DNA of 24,088 nucleotides, from positions 1-24,088 of the IMG/VR virus record IMGVR_UViG_3300042691_035038; one strand, 5' to 3'. The position numbers and the translations under genes were made by a program. The notes under the pieces were generated by a model that saw nothing but the letters and a program-made list of their open reading frames with translations, had not been told where the DNA came from and ran no database searches. The first letter of the stretch is position 1, and every line of letters starts with the position of its first letter. This document shows, piece by piece, positions 15,640 to 22,618 of the stretch. Source of the DNA: a virus.

Positions 15640-15931
15640 ATTAGATGATGGCTTTGGCAATATCTGGTACAAATGCAATCTTAATGAGGATTGCGGCTTA
15701 CATATTGTACGCCCAGGTAAGTCACAATGTTGGTGTGACTCTATTGAAAAGCTATATCATGAATTTGACCTTGAGCGTTTTGGGTGGGCTGGCGATGGCT
15801 GGTACTTTTGGAACGAAACCCGAAACGTATGCTATGGCCCATACTCAAGCGAAAGCCGCGCCAAAGAACAATATCTTAAACATTTAAAATTACTAGACAA
15901 TGAACATCCTGATAATCGAAGCGACCAGTAA
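15608..15931 (+). CDS. Small Cys-rich phage protein, unknown function (107 aa)
   Basis: Not a named family. Residues about 10-45 contain DDGFGNIWYKC, then CGLHIVRPGKSQCWCD, a Cys-rich cluster of four residues that could bind a metal. The second half has WAGDGWYFWNET and CYGPYSSESRAKEQYLKHLK, the latter resembling the short 'GPY/F-x-[ST]-x-x-x-A' helix found at the end of many small phage proteins. The frame overlaps the deaminase gene by 32 bp at its start and the glycosyltransferase gene by 32 bp at its end, so the three are probably co-translated. There is no Shine-Dalgarno. Confidence 0.75.
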   Translation: MSKANSKDPNRLDDGFGNIWYKCNLNEDCGLHIVRPGKSQCWCDSIEKLYHEFDLERFGWAGDGWYFWNETRNVCYGPYSSESRAKEQYLKHLKLLDNEHPDNRSDQ

Positions 15932-16892
15932 GCGAAAGCCTCTTGCAGAAGACTATAGTGATACATCGATTGTTCACTGTCGAAATAGTCTTATTTTAAA
16001 GAAGGCTTTGGGAGCAGACCTTCTTGACGGCGAGTACTTCCTGCCAGAAGTCCTAAAGAAGCAGTATGATGTTATTATTTGCTGCTATGCTTCGCCTTAT
16101 ATGCCTCATGTCCCTTACCGTCAAGTTCTAGAAAAGAACCCGAATGCTCGCTACATTTGGCTGGTAAATGATCACGATGTTGAGGACAATCAGCTTTTGC
16201 GCTGGGGCATTCAGAACATGGGTCTGAGTTACGATATGATTTGCAACAACCCCAGAGAAGGCTATAGGCACTGGATATTGAACAAGAATATTGCAAATAA
16301 GAAACTTAATGATTTTATTAACAAATGGCTTACTGTTAATTTAAATTCATTAATTATGGATGACACAAGAACGCCAGTTGATATTTCAAATAAGAATGGC
16401 GTTATTTACTATGGTACTTATCGCAAATGGCGTGCTGAGTCATTCAAGAAGTTCTTAACCGAAGGAGTATTTCTTTCTGCTTCTAATAAAAACTGGAAGA
16501 AGTTTGAAGCTCTTGGCTGCAAGTGCAACTACATACCTAAACTTGAGTGGCAAAAAAATAACGAAGATTTGAGAAAGTTTAAATATTCGATTTATATTGA
16601 AGATGAACACACTCATACTCACTACGCTTTCCTTGCCAATCGTTTCTATGAGTCTCTAATGTCTGATGTTGTGATGTTATTTGACGCGGACTGCTCTAAC
16701 ACTATCAAACAATGCGGATATGTTATTCCAGAATGTTTTATTCTCGACAATGATAAACTTAAAAATGGCGTAATTAATTACGCAAACTCACTTGCTTTTC
16801 AAGCAAACTTGATGTACCAACAGACATTCTTCTCTCAAGCAATGGACGAAAAATTAACAGCAATCAATCAAATAAAAGAATTTATCAAATGA
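15900..16892 (+). CDS. Putative GT-B-type glycosyltransferase (330 aa)
   Basis: Likely transfers a sugar from an activated donor. The N-terminal half has the alternating strand/helix pattern of a Rossmann domain (YDVIICCYASPYMP, then ARYIWLVNDHD). The C-terminal half has NKNGVIYYGTYRKWRAESFK, FKYSIYIEDE and then YAFLANRFYESLMSDVVMLFD. This resembles the donor-binding part of GT-B enzymes, in which an E near the C-terminal helix contacts the nucleotide sugar. No family assignment is certain. The first 400 bases use visibly more G/C-ending codons than the rest of the gene. It opens the run of glycan-type genes; its stop overlaps the next ATG by 4 bp (ATGA). Confidence 0.65.
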   Translation: MNILIIEATSKRKPLAEDYSDTSIVHCRNSLILKKALGADLLDGEYFLPEVLKKQYDVIICCYASPYMPHVPYRQVLEKNPNARYIWLVNDHDVEDNQLLRWGIQNMGLSYDMICNNPREGYRHWILNKNIANKKLNDFINKWLTVNLNSLIMDDTRTPVDISNKNGVIYYGTYRKWRAESFKKFLTEGVFLSASNKNWKKFEALGCKCNYIPKLEWQKNNEDLRKFKYSIYIEDEHTHTHYAFLANRFYESLMSDVVMLFDADCSNTIKQCGYVIPECFILDNDKLKNGVINYANSLAFQANLMYQQTFFSQAMDEKLTAINQIKEFIK

Positions 16893-17155
16893 AATTTTTA
16901 ACACGATTTGTAGTACCTAATGTATCGGCCCAGAAAATTGGTGTTGATTTAACTAAAACATATGTTTGTGAAATCTACAGCCAAAAGCCGCCGCCAAATT
17001 TCGTTAAATTAACATGTCCCGATTTAAATGGCGAGTTTTTGATGGAGGTACAAGAGTTCGACTTTCTTGAAGATAGGATTGTATTTCGTGGTTGGTTAAA
17101 TTATAATATGCAATATCTCTCTAGAGCAGCCCTTGAACTAAAGTCTATTCTATGA
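16889..17155 (+). CDS. Small unknown protein (88 aa)
   Basis: Not recognised. It is beta-rich and soluble, with a Pro-rich turn (QKPPPNF) near the middle and no signal peptide, membrane segment or metal motif. ATGA overlaps at both ends (with the glycosyltransferase gene upstream and the 17152 gene downstream) support real, coupled translation in an operon. Function cannot be inferred beyond its position in the glycan-type cluster. Confidence 0.7.
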   Translation: MKFLTRFVVPNVSAQKIGVDLTKTYVCEIYSQKPPPNFVKLTCPDLNGEFLMEVQEFDFLEDRIVFRGWLNYNMQYLSRAALELKSIL

Positions 17156-17382
17156 AATGGTACAAACCTTTATGTACTTTTGAGGTAATTGCTGATAATT
17201 ATTATTATCCTGGCGTAAGGTCGCAGCCAATTTATCTTTACAAAGATCAAGAGTTTTCTGTCTGGAACAAGCAAAAGGATTTATTTGACGCCGATTGCGA
17301 GCATTGGGCTACGCATGATGGCTGGCTCCTCAAAATAGAAAGAAAGCATTTAGCGCATCTTGTGGAGGTGGATGATTTATGA
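17152..17382 (+). CDS. Small unknown protein (76 aa)
   Basis: Not recognised. It is short and aromatic-rich (DNYYYPGV, CEHWATHDGWLLKI), and may be a single small beta domain. It overlaps the upstream gene by 4 bp (ATGA) and the downstream start by 4 bp. The end of the gene encodes the only strong Shine-Dalgarno in the plus-strand cluster (17364-17369), serving the next gene. Confidence 0.7.
   Translation: MKWYKPLCTFEVIADNYYYPGVRSQPIYLYKDQEFSVWNKQKDLFDADCEHWATHDGWLLKIERKHLAHLVEVDDL
17364..17369 (+). promoter_or_regulatory. Strong Shine-Dalgarno GGAGGT for the 17379 gene
   Basis: GGAGGT lies 9 nt before the ATG at 17379. It is the only near-perfect anti-16S match placed before a start codon that I could find in this window. 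Confidence 0.7.
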
Positions 17383-18062
17383 TGACTATAAAAGAGCAGG
17401 AAAATAAGGTCTTTGAGGAGATTACAAAAGTCAAATCTGAAATAGAAACTATTGTCGGATTTAAAGTAACAAAGACCAATTACAAAAAAGCTATCATAGA
17501 AATGACCAGAAGAGCGGCCAATAAAGGAGATATTTTATCTCAACTTTCTCCAGACTCTCAAGAAAAAATCCAAAATTTCTTTTCTGTTTGTCAGCAATTT
17601 CTGGGCGAAGTTATTTGGCAAAATATTACTGATAAAAATATTAAAATTTATATTTCTTACAAAGATAATCCTTTGACTTCGTGGAACATACCTATAGATG
17701 TTTTCTGTACCAAAGAAGAAGCGTATCAGTTATCTGTCGCTATGATGGCTAAAAGTTTATCAGATTGCTTCTCAGCTTATTTTATGTCTCCAGCATTAAG
17801 GCAAGCTGTCGTTGAAGGAGATGAGGTTGCTGTTAAAGCATTATATCACTCGTTTAACCGCCCATCAATGCAATCGTCCTTAAATAATTTAATTATGTTA
17901 AAAGAAAATTTTCCTGATTTTTATAAACATATTACGACTAAACTTGATGTGATGACTGTGGAAAGCATGGAAGAATTTATCAAAAATAAAAATGGGACTC
18001 GAAAAAGCAATAAAACACGGCAAGGAAAAAAGAAAGCAGTATCGCGGGTCAAAAGCGTTTGA
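17379..18062 (+). CDS. Unknown phage protein (227 aa)
   Basis: Not recognised. It is largely helical: an N-terminal charged helix (KEQENKVFEEITKVKSEI), a central mixed region with SWNIPIDVFCTKEEAYQLSV, and a highly basic C-terminal tail (about 205-227, many K/R). The tail suggests nucleic-acid contact, but its composition is partly constrained because the next gene overlaps it in another frame for 71 bp. It has the only good Shine-Dalgarno on this strand and ATGATG at the start. Position between glycosyltransferases gives no clear clue to its job. Confidence 0.75.
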   Translation: MMTIKEQENKVFEEITKVKSEIETIVGFKVTKTNYKKAIIEMTRRAANKGDILSQLSPDSQEKIQNFFSVCQQFLGEVIWQNITDKNIKIYISYKDNPLTSWNIPIDVFCTKEEAYQLSVAMMAKSLSDCFSAYFMSPALRQAVVEGDEVAVKALYHSFNRPSMQSSLNNLIMLKENFPDFYKHITTKLDVMTVESMEEFIKNKNGTRKSNKTRQGKKKAVSRVKSV

Positions 18063-18189
18063 TCACACTTGCAGAAATCATGGCTCATGTAGTTATTGCA
18101 AAGATAACAGACTTTTTTCTGATAAAAAAAGAAAATATTCTATTGACGAAGAGTACGATGAGTTTATAGATAGCGAAGACGATTTATGA
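17992..18189 (+). CDS. Small CxxHxxCxxC protein, possible zinc finger (65 aa)
   Basis: The first 50 residues contain KAIKHGKEKRKQYRGSKAFD, then TCRNHGSCSYCKDNR. The Cys/His arrangement C-x2-H-x2-C-x2-C could hold zinc. I recall a similar short protein with a conserved 'RGSKAFD..CRNHGSC' block in other phages, but its function is not known to me. The C-terminus is acidic (DEEYDEFIDSEDDL). The start lies inside the 17379-18062 gene in the +1 frame, giving a 71-bp out-of-frame overlap, and the stop overlaps the next ATG by 4 bp. Confidence 0.75.
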   Translation: MGLEKAIKHGKEKRKQYRGSKAFDHTCRNHGSCSYCKDNRLFSDKKRKYSIDEEYDEFIDSEDDL

Positions 18190-19391
18190 GATTCTCTCTT
18201 ACTACATCTTTTTATAATAATTCTCATCATGTTGAGCGTCTTTATAATTCAATTAAAGCTCAAACTTATAAAAATTGGGAGTGGATTGTAACTGATGATT
18301 TTTCTCAACACTCATCTTCTAAAGAATTGCTGATGGAGATAGCAAAAAATGATAGAAAGGTTAAATATGTTGACCAGTACTATAAAAAAGAAATGTTTTG
18401 GAATCCACAAAATTTCTGCAAAGACGCAGAAATCATAGTACAAATGGATTCAGATGATACCCTAGTACCAAAAGCTCTTGAAGTTTATCATCATTTTTTT
18501 ACAAAATTTCCAGATGTTATATTAATGATATCTGCGGCACATGAAATCAACGAAAAAGATAAAAAATGGAAGTGGTATGATTTTTTAGATAATAGATTAT
18601 TTAATAATTTATCTTGTGGGTATATGACTTTTTTTAGAGCTTGGAGAAATAATTGTAACATTATTTATAATTTCAATCCAGATAATTTAATGAAACATTA
18701 TTTCAATGATTATTCATTAGTGTGCTCTATTGAAGAGTATGGGAAAGTTTTATCTTTGCCTAGAGATTTATATCGCAGAAGCTCCAGAGAGGAGTCTATT
18801 TCTTCTGTACCAACCCCTACTCATAGTGTTGAAAATGAAAGGATTTATTTATCTGACAAAATAAAAAAAAGAAGACTTAATCCTGAATTTGATAGTTTTA
18901 ATAGATATTTTGATCCAATTTTAGATTTTAAATATTGTTTTTCTGATATATCATTTGGAGAAACCTCTCAGCAATTAAAGATTTCTTTTCATTCAAAATG
19001 TTTAAACTCTCAAAAAGAAAACTTATTGAAAGAGTTATACTTCGACCATCACATCATTTTTAATAAAACAGATGGAGATGAAGACTATCTTTTTGTAAAT
19101 GCTGCATCTACCGATGATATTAAAAATTTCGTTCAGACAGCAAAAAATTTTAATATCAAAAATTTAGTGTGTGTTATAAATAAATCTTTTTTTGATCCTG
19201 AAGACCTGTTCAGTAATAAAAAAACTTTACATGATCTTGACGAAAGGCCAATACCAAAAGGTTTAAAATTTAAAGAAAAAAATTTTATTGGATTAACTCA
19301 TGAAGAAATTTTTAATTTATTTTCTGAAACTGGTTTTTCGTTTCACTTCATGGAGCATTGTCAATATAATTTTTATAGAATTTTAAAGTAA
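18186..19391 (+). CDS. Family 2 (GT-A) glycosyltransferase (401 aa)
   Basis: Inverting glycosyltransferase of the GT2 type. The N-terminus is canonical: FSLTTSFYNNSHHVERLYNS, then KNWEWIVTDDFS, and the DxD metal/nucleotide-sugar motif in IIVQMDSDDTLVPKALE (D88/D90/D91). The GT-A domain occupies about 1-220. The C-terminal 180 residues form a separate, unrecognised domain rich in Asn, Lys and Phe. No membrane segment is seen, so it acts on a soluble or protein acceptor or works peripherally. The gene is among the most AT-rich in the window and differs in codon use from nrdAB. It overlaps the upstream gene by 4 bp. Confidence 0.88.
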   Translation: MRFSLTTSFYNNSHHVERLYNSIKAQTYKNWEWIVTDDFSQHSSSKELLMEIAKNDRKVKYVDQYYKKEMFWNPQNFCKDAEIIVQMDSDDTLVPKALEVYHHFFTKFPDVILMISAAHEINEKDKKWKWYDFLDNRLFNNLSCGYMTFFRAWRNNCNIIYNFNPDNLMKHYFNDYSLVCSIEEYGKVLSLPRDLYRRSSREESISSVPTPTHSVENERIYLSDKIKKRRLNPEFDSFNRYFDPILDFKYCFSDISFGETSQQLKISFHSKCLNSQKENLLKELYFDHHIIFNKTDGDEDYLFVNAASTDDIKNFVQTAKNFNIKNLVCVINKSFFDPEDLFSNKKTLHDLDERPIPKGLKFKEKNFIGLTHEEIFNLFSETGFSFHFMEHCQYNFYRILK

Positions 19392-19407
19392 AATATATTT
19401 AATAGAC

Positions 19408-20301
19408 ATGATTAAACCAATTATTTCAACTGGGCCAGAATGGATTGGACTCGGAGATGTTTTATGGTTTCTCCCGACTATAAAAAAACTTTCTTTGACG
19501 CTGGATCAAAAGTTAGATGTAGTTACTAAATATCCTGAAGTTTTTTTAAATAATCCGTATGTAGATAAAATCTTTGATTCAGAGACTTTTGATAAAAAAA
19601 GTCAAAACGGCAATCATTATTTTTTTGATCCTTATAAAAACGGTGATGGATTTTTATTTTTTACTTCAAACAACAGGCAAATGATAGCTAATCATTGTAG
19701 AATATCTCTTTTGCCGCATGAAGAAGAAATTGAATTTTATCCAAAAGGACAACCTCTTAATTTCTTACCTCCAAAATATATTTATTTAAATGCCTCAATA
19801 AGAGGCCCAGATAGAAATTTGGGCAAAGAAAATTGGCAAAAACTTGTTGATATTTTGAATGAAAACAATATTCCAGTTGTTGTTGAGGGGCCAACTGAAC
19901 ATACTTATAGTCTAGAAATAAGAAATGGAGTAAATTTAATAGGCAAAACTTCATCTTTAAGTGAAACTTGGCACACGATAAACCAATCATCAGCTTTTAT
20001 TTCATTTGATACTGGAATGTATATTTTTGCGGGGTCAACACAAACTCAAATATTTTTAATAAATACTTATTTTGAAGATTATTGGCACAGACCATCTAGA
20101 AAAGGATCTTACGATTATAAATTTTCAGTTATAAAAGGAAATTGCGAAGAAAAATGTATGAGCAATTTTAAATATTACAAAACTCCAATGGGTCTTTATC
20201 AACCTAAAGCGCAAAGTTGTCCATTAAAAATTAATTTTAAGTGCATTCCATCTGTAGAAACAATAGCCAAAAATATTATTAATTATTGGAAAACAATTTA
20301 A
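19408..20301 (+). CDS. Family 9 glycosyltransferase, heptosyltransferase-like (297 aa)
   Basis: GT-B enzyme of the ADP-heptose:LPS heptosyltransferase type. Shared features are the N-terminal WIGLGDVLWFLPTIKKL (about 11-27), the YIYLNAS strand opening the C-terminal domain, and SFDTGMYIFAGSTQTQIFLI (about 198-217), equivalent to the 'D-S/T-G-x-x-H-x-A-x-A' donor site. Usual bacterial members are about 320-350 residues, so this is a compact version. A Cys cluster near the C-terminus (NCEEKC, QSCPLKINFKC) is unusual. Its presence with a GT2 enzyme suggests building of an oligosaccharide, possibly LPS-like. It is very AT-rich, and the start ATG has no Shine-Dalgarno. Confidence 0.85.
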   Translation: MIKPIISTGPEWIGLGDVLWFLPTIKKLSLTLDQKLDVVTKYPEVFLNNPYVDKIFDSETFDKKSQNGNHYFFDPYKNGDGFLFFTSNNRQMIANHCRISLLPHEEEIEFYPKGQPLNFLPPKYIYLNASIRGPDRNLGKENWQKLVDILNENNIPVVVEGPTEHTYSLEIRNGVNLIGKTSSLSETWHTINQSSAFISFDTGMYIFAGSTQTQIFLINTYFEDYWHRPSRKGSYDYKFSVIKGNCEEKCMSNFKYYKTPMGLYQPKAQSCPLKINFKCIPSVETIAKNIINYWKTI

Positions 20302-20302
20302 C

Positions 20303-20953
20303 ATGCCTCACCTCAACGCAAATATTCCTGTATTTCCCGCTTATTTAAAAAGCGACTTTCTTTACAATAACGAAAACGACAAAACCAAATATGTTTTATG
20401 CGAAGTCTTTGGAGTAACCAGCTTAACAAGAAGGTGCTTGACTTTTCAGGTGATGACAGAGTTTGGCTCGCGGCATGATCGTGTTCCAATTCATTATTTA
20501 GTTAATGAGCCAGAACATTCTGATTTCCCATTAGATTGGCTTCAGCTATGGGATTGTTTTTCTTACGATATTTCAGTAACCAGATGGGAGTATCACAAAA
20601 ACTCTAAGGTCAATATTCAATTAAAAAATCACGAATGGATTGAAGGCAAATATCTTTTTACTATTGATTGGCACGACAATCCAGACGCTTCTTACGGATA
20701 TTCTGAAATGGCTGGTGGGCATAAATGCGGTCATGTTATTTGGGGATTGAAAGACAAAAACAGTAAACCTGTAAATCAATTATTTTTGCAGCCAAATAAT
20801 AGAGTCCTTTGGAAAGATGGTGGAGCTTTTATTTCAAAAAAACTTGACAAACCTGATTGGCAGGTATTTACTCAGGAATTCACTTGCGAAGGTGAGGGTA
20901 AGTGGATAGCGGGTGACAGCTGGGATTATTTTTACCAATTTAAAAAAGAATAA
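20303..20953 (+). CDS. Conserved-looking phage protein of unknown function (216 aa)
   Basis: Not assigned to a named family. Distinct blocks include TKYVLCEVFGVTSLTRRCLTF, VPIHYLVN, FTIDWHDN, GHKCGHVIWGLKD and QPNNRVLWKDGGAFI. The HKCGH segment and the acidic residues near it might form a metal site, but no catalytic motif is certain. It looks soluble and beta-rich. I have the impression of similar proteins in other large aquatic phages. It begins 1 bp after the GT9 gene and ends 8 bp before the cytidylyltransferase gene, so it is part of the same operon. Confidence 0.75.
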   Translation: MPHLNANIPVFPAYLKSDFLYNNENDKTKYVLCEVFGVTSLTRRCLTFQVMTEFGSRHDRVPIHYLVNEPEHSDFPLDWLQLWDCFSYDISVTRWEYHKNSKVNIQLKNHEWIEGKYLFTIDWHDNPDASYGYSEMAGGHKCGHVIWGLKDKNSKPVNQLFLQPNNRVLWKDGGAFISKKLDKPDWQVFTQEFTCEGEGKWIAGDSWDYFYQFKKE

Positions 20954-20961
20954 TCGAAAAT

Positions 20962-21402
20962 ATGATTGACCAAGTTTTTAATCTTGTTGTTTACACGGGT
21001 GGTACTTTTGACTTATTTCATGCTGGGCATGTCAATTTTTTGAAAAGGTGCAAAGAGATTGCAGGTAAATCGGGAAATGTTATTGTTTCGTTGAATACAG
21101 ATGAGTTCATCAAAGAATATAAAGGTAAACCGCCGATTGTTGGTTTTTCTGACCGAATGGCTGTTTTAAAAGCCTGTAAATATGTTGATCAAGTTGTCGC
21201 TAATTCTGGTGGCGCTGATTCCAAGCCAACGATTTTAGAAATAAAACCTGATATTATAGCCATTGGCACTGATTGGGCCAGAAAAGACTATTACAAACAG
21301 ATGCAGTTTACCCAAGATTGGTTGGATGAAAAAAATATCAGCTTAATATACATTCCTTATACCAAAGGCATTTCTTCAACAGAAATTAAACAAAGAATAT
21401 GA
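20962..21402 (+). CDS. Cytidylyltransferase-like nucleotidyltransferase (TagD/GCT type, 146 aa)
   Basis: Transfers a nucleotidyl group to a phosphorylated alcohol or sugar; the closest type is glycerol-3-phosphate cytidylyltransferase. The HxGH signature is HAGH at residues 20-23 in YTGGTFDLFHAGHVNFLKR, and the second signature is GISSTEIKQRI at the C-terminus, equivalent to the 'R-T-x-G-I-S-T-T' motif. CKYVDQVV matches the R-Y-V-D-x-V block. Length (146) is near the usual 130. The exact acceptor (glycerol-phosphate, heptose-phosphate or other) cannot be read from the motifs. It would supply an activated building block to the neighbouring glycosyltransferases (inference). Its stop overlaps the next ATG by 4 bp. 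Confidence 0.88.
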   Translation: MIDQVFNLVVYTGGTFDLFHAGHVNFLKRCKEIAGKSGNVIVSLNTDEFIKEYKGKPPIVGFSDRMAVLKACKYVDQVVANSGGADSKPTILEIKPDIIAIGTDWARKDYYKQMQFTQDWLDEKNISLIYIPYTKGISSTEIKQRI

Positions 21403-21932
21403 TAACAGTGATTTGCACTACTCCTAAGAGAGAAGCGTGGCTAAAGGATTGTTTGCAATCTTTTGGTGAAAGGCCAGTTATGATTTTATCTGACTATACT
21501 TTTGAAATAGGTAAGATAAATTTTGTAATGAAACACACAAATATTGAAAAGTTTTTGTTATTGCAGGATTCAGTTATTTTTAAAAATGTCGAAAAGTTTT
21601 ACGAAACTCTTTCGCAATATCAAGGCTCTGTTTCGGTCAACAGTTATCCAGGATTTTATGGTTCATATATGGGCGTTTATGAAAGAAGAATACTTAAAAA
21701 AATGCAAATCCCAATAGCCAGATCAAAGAGAGATCAAGTAATTTTTGAAACAACTTTCAATAAAGGTTATGTGGAACTTTTGGGCGGCTCTGTTCCAATT
21801 ATGTATCCTGAGTTGAATGATCTCAACAATACAGGTCTTGCAGAACGACATGGTAGAACAAATCTGGTTTTAGAAAATGACGTTATGATAAAATACAAAG
21901 GAACATGGCGTTGGGATCAAATTAAAGATTAA
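21399..21932 (+). CDS. Small glycosyltransferase-like protein (177 aa)
   Basis: The layout is that of a minimal GT-A fold: a first strand ITVICTTPKREAWLKDCLQS, then a strand with KFLLLQDSVIFKN in the place of the usual DxD region, and GYVELLGGSVPIMYPEL followed by GLAERHGRTN near the acceptor side. The canonical DxD is reduced to QDS, so catalysis is not assured. At 177 residues it is shorter than typical GT2 enzymes (over 220). It is coupled by a 4-bp overlap to the cytidylyltransferase, which favours a role in the same pathway. Confidence 0.55.
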   Translation: MITVICTTPKREAWLKDCLQSFGERPVMILSDYTFEIGKINFVMKHTNIEKFLLLQDSVIFKNVEKFYETLSQYQGSVSVNSYPGFYGSYMGVYERRILKKMQIPIARSKRDQVIFETTFNKGYVELLGGSVPIMYPELNDLNNTGLAERHGRTNLVLENDVMIKYKGTWRWDQIKD

Positions 21933-21941
21933 ATCACAAAT

Positions 21942-21958
21942 AACTTAACTACAAATAA
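21942..21958 (+). promoter_or_regulatory. AACTTAA-N3-CAAATAA element before the cupin gene
   Basis: AACTTAA (21942-21948), a 3-bp gap, then CAAATAA (21952-21958) directly before the ATG at 21959. The same two blocks with the same gap precede the next gene at 22348-22364. No Shine-Dalgarno is present. It may be a phage-specific promoter or initiation element; no consensus known to me matches. Confidence 0.35.
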
Positions 21959-22354
21959 ATGAATACTTTGTCTCCGCAATTAATTTCATTTCCTAAGCCA
22001 CAAATCCACCTCAAAGGATGGGGTTCAGAAACTTGGCTAATTAATTGCCCCGATTATTGTTGCAAGTTTCTTGACTTTAAAAAAGATGCCAAGGGCAGTA
22101 TGCACTTTCACGATAAAAAGCATGAAACTTGGTACATCCTTTCTGGAACCGTCTGTGTTTCTTGGACAGACGCTAATACAGGAATGACAAATAAAAAAAT
22201 CATAGCTCAAGGCGAAATGGTAGATATTCCACGTTTGCAGCCGCATCAAGTTTATGCTTTGGAAGAATCCCGTATTCTTGAAGTCTCTACCCAACATTTT
22301 GAAGAAGACTCTTATCGTGTTCTTCCTGGTGATTCTCAATCACGAACAACTTAA
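21959..22354 (+). CDS. Cupin-domain protein (131 aa)
   Basis: Single-domain cupin. Motif 1 is complete: G-S-M-H-F-H-D-K-K-H-E-T-W-Y-I-L-S-G, fitting HxH(x)4E(x)6G. Motif 2 is GEMVDIPRLQPHQ, with the last His ligand. The N-terminal WGSETWLIN and YCCKFL resemble the cupin half of type II mannose-6-phosphate isomerase, suggesting a sugar-nucleotide or sugar-phosphate role, though many cupins have other jobs. It probably binds a divalent metal through the three His and one Glu. It lies between the small glycosyltransferase-like gene and the methyltransferase, which supports glycan metabolism by context. Confidence 0.85.
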   Translation: MNTLSPQLISFPKPQIHLKGWGSETWLINCPDYCCKFLDFKKDAKGSMHFHDKKHETWYILSGTVCVSWTDANTGMTNKKIIAQGEMVDIPRLQPHQVYALEESRILEVSTQHFEEDSYRVLPGDSQSRTT

Positions 22355-22364
22355 AAGCAAATAA
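22348..22364 (+). promoter_or_regulatory. AACTTAA-N3-CAAATAA element before the 22367 gene
   Basis: AACTTAA (22348-22354, including the stop of the cupin gene) and CAAATAA (22358-22364) have the same spacing as at 21942-21958, here 2 bp from the ATG at 22367. Confidence 0.35.
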
Positions 22365-22366
22365 GT

Positions 22367-22618
22367 ATGAAATTTGAAATTACTCAAGGTTGTACCGCAT
22401 ATGACTTTACTGTAGACGGAAAACGGTACAATGATCTTTCCTCAGAAGAAAAAGCAAAAATTATCGATCATGTTCTGGCAAAGGTAAAAGAGCAAATTCT
22501 TAATAATCACATGGCGTTTGAAGGAATCATGGAGCATTTCCAATATGATTATCATGAAATTGGCCCTAAATGCGGTCAATGCGGAGATTCGGTAAGTAAA
22601 ACAATCATTACTATTTGA
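22367..22618 (+). CDS. Small unknown protein with terminal CxxC (83 aa)
   Basis: Not recognised by name. The middle is a charged helix (SSEEKAKIIDHVLAKVKEQI). The C-terminus is KCGQCGDSVSKTIITI, a Cys-x-x-Cys 'knuckle' followed by a beta strand, a layout I have seen at the end of other small phage proteins. The last 18 bases of the gene are part of a direct repeat that recurs at 23287-23307, and its stop overlaps the methyltransferase ATG (TGATG). Confidence 0.75.
   Translation: MKFEITQGCTAYDFTVDGKRYNDLSSEEKAKIIDHVLAKVKEQILNNHMAFEGIMEHFQYDYHEIGPKCGQCGDSVSKTIITI
22596..22616 (+). repeat. Direct repeat flanking the methyltransferase gene, left copy
   Basis: GTAAAACAATCATTACTATTT matches 23287-23307 (GTGAAACAATCATTACTATTT) at 20 of 21 positions. 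The left copy is the coding end of the 22367-22618 gene. A looser ATTC[G/T]GT match precedes both copies, with a 4-bp gap. Confidence 0.85.

Noticed and set aside
15645-15887. 80-codon frame inside the 15608-15931 gene
   Set aside because: Low-complexity hydrophobic composition in the shifted frame; the 15608 frame has a coherent Cys cluster and fits the overlap pattern of its neighbours.
16075-16296. Minus-strand 73-codon frame opposite the GT-B-like gene
   Set aside because: It arises from the G/C-richer start of the glycosyltransferase gene; no start signal and no recognisable sequence.
22599-22617. Bacteroidetes-type TAnnTTTG promoter before the methyltransferase gene
   Set aside because: The sequence TACTATTTG has one base too many between TA and TTTG and is the coding end of the upstream gene; no TTG -33 box is present.
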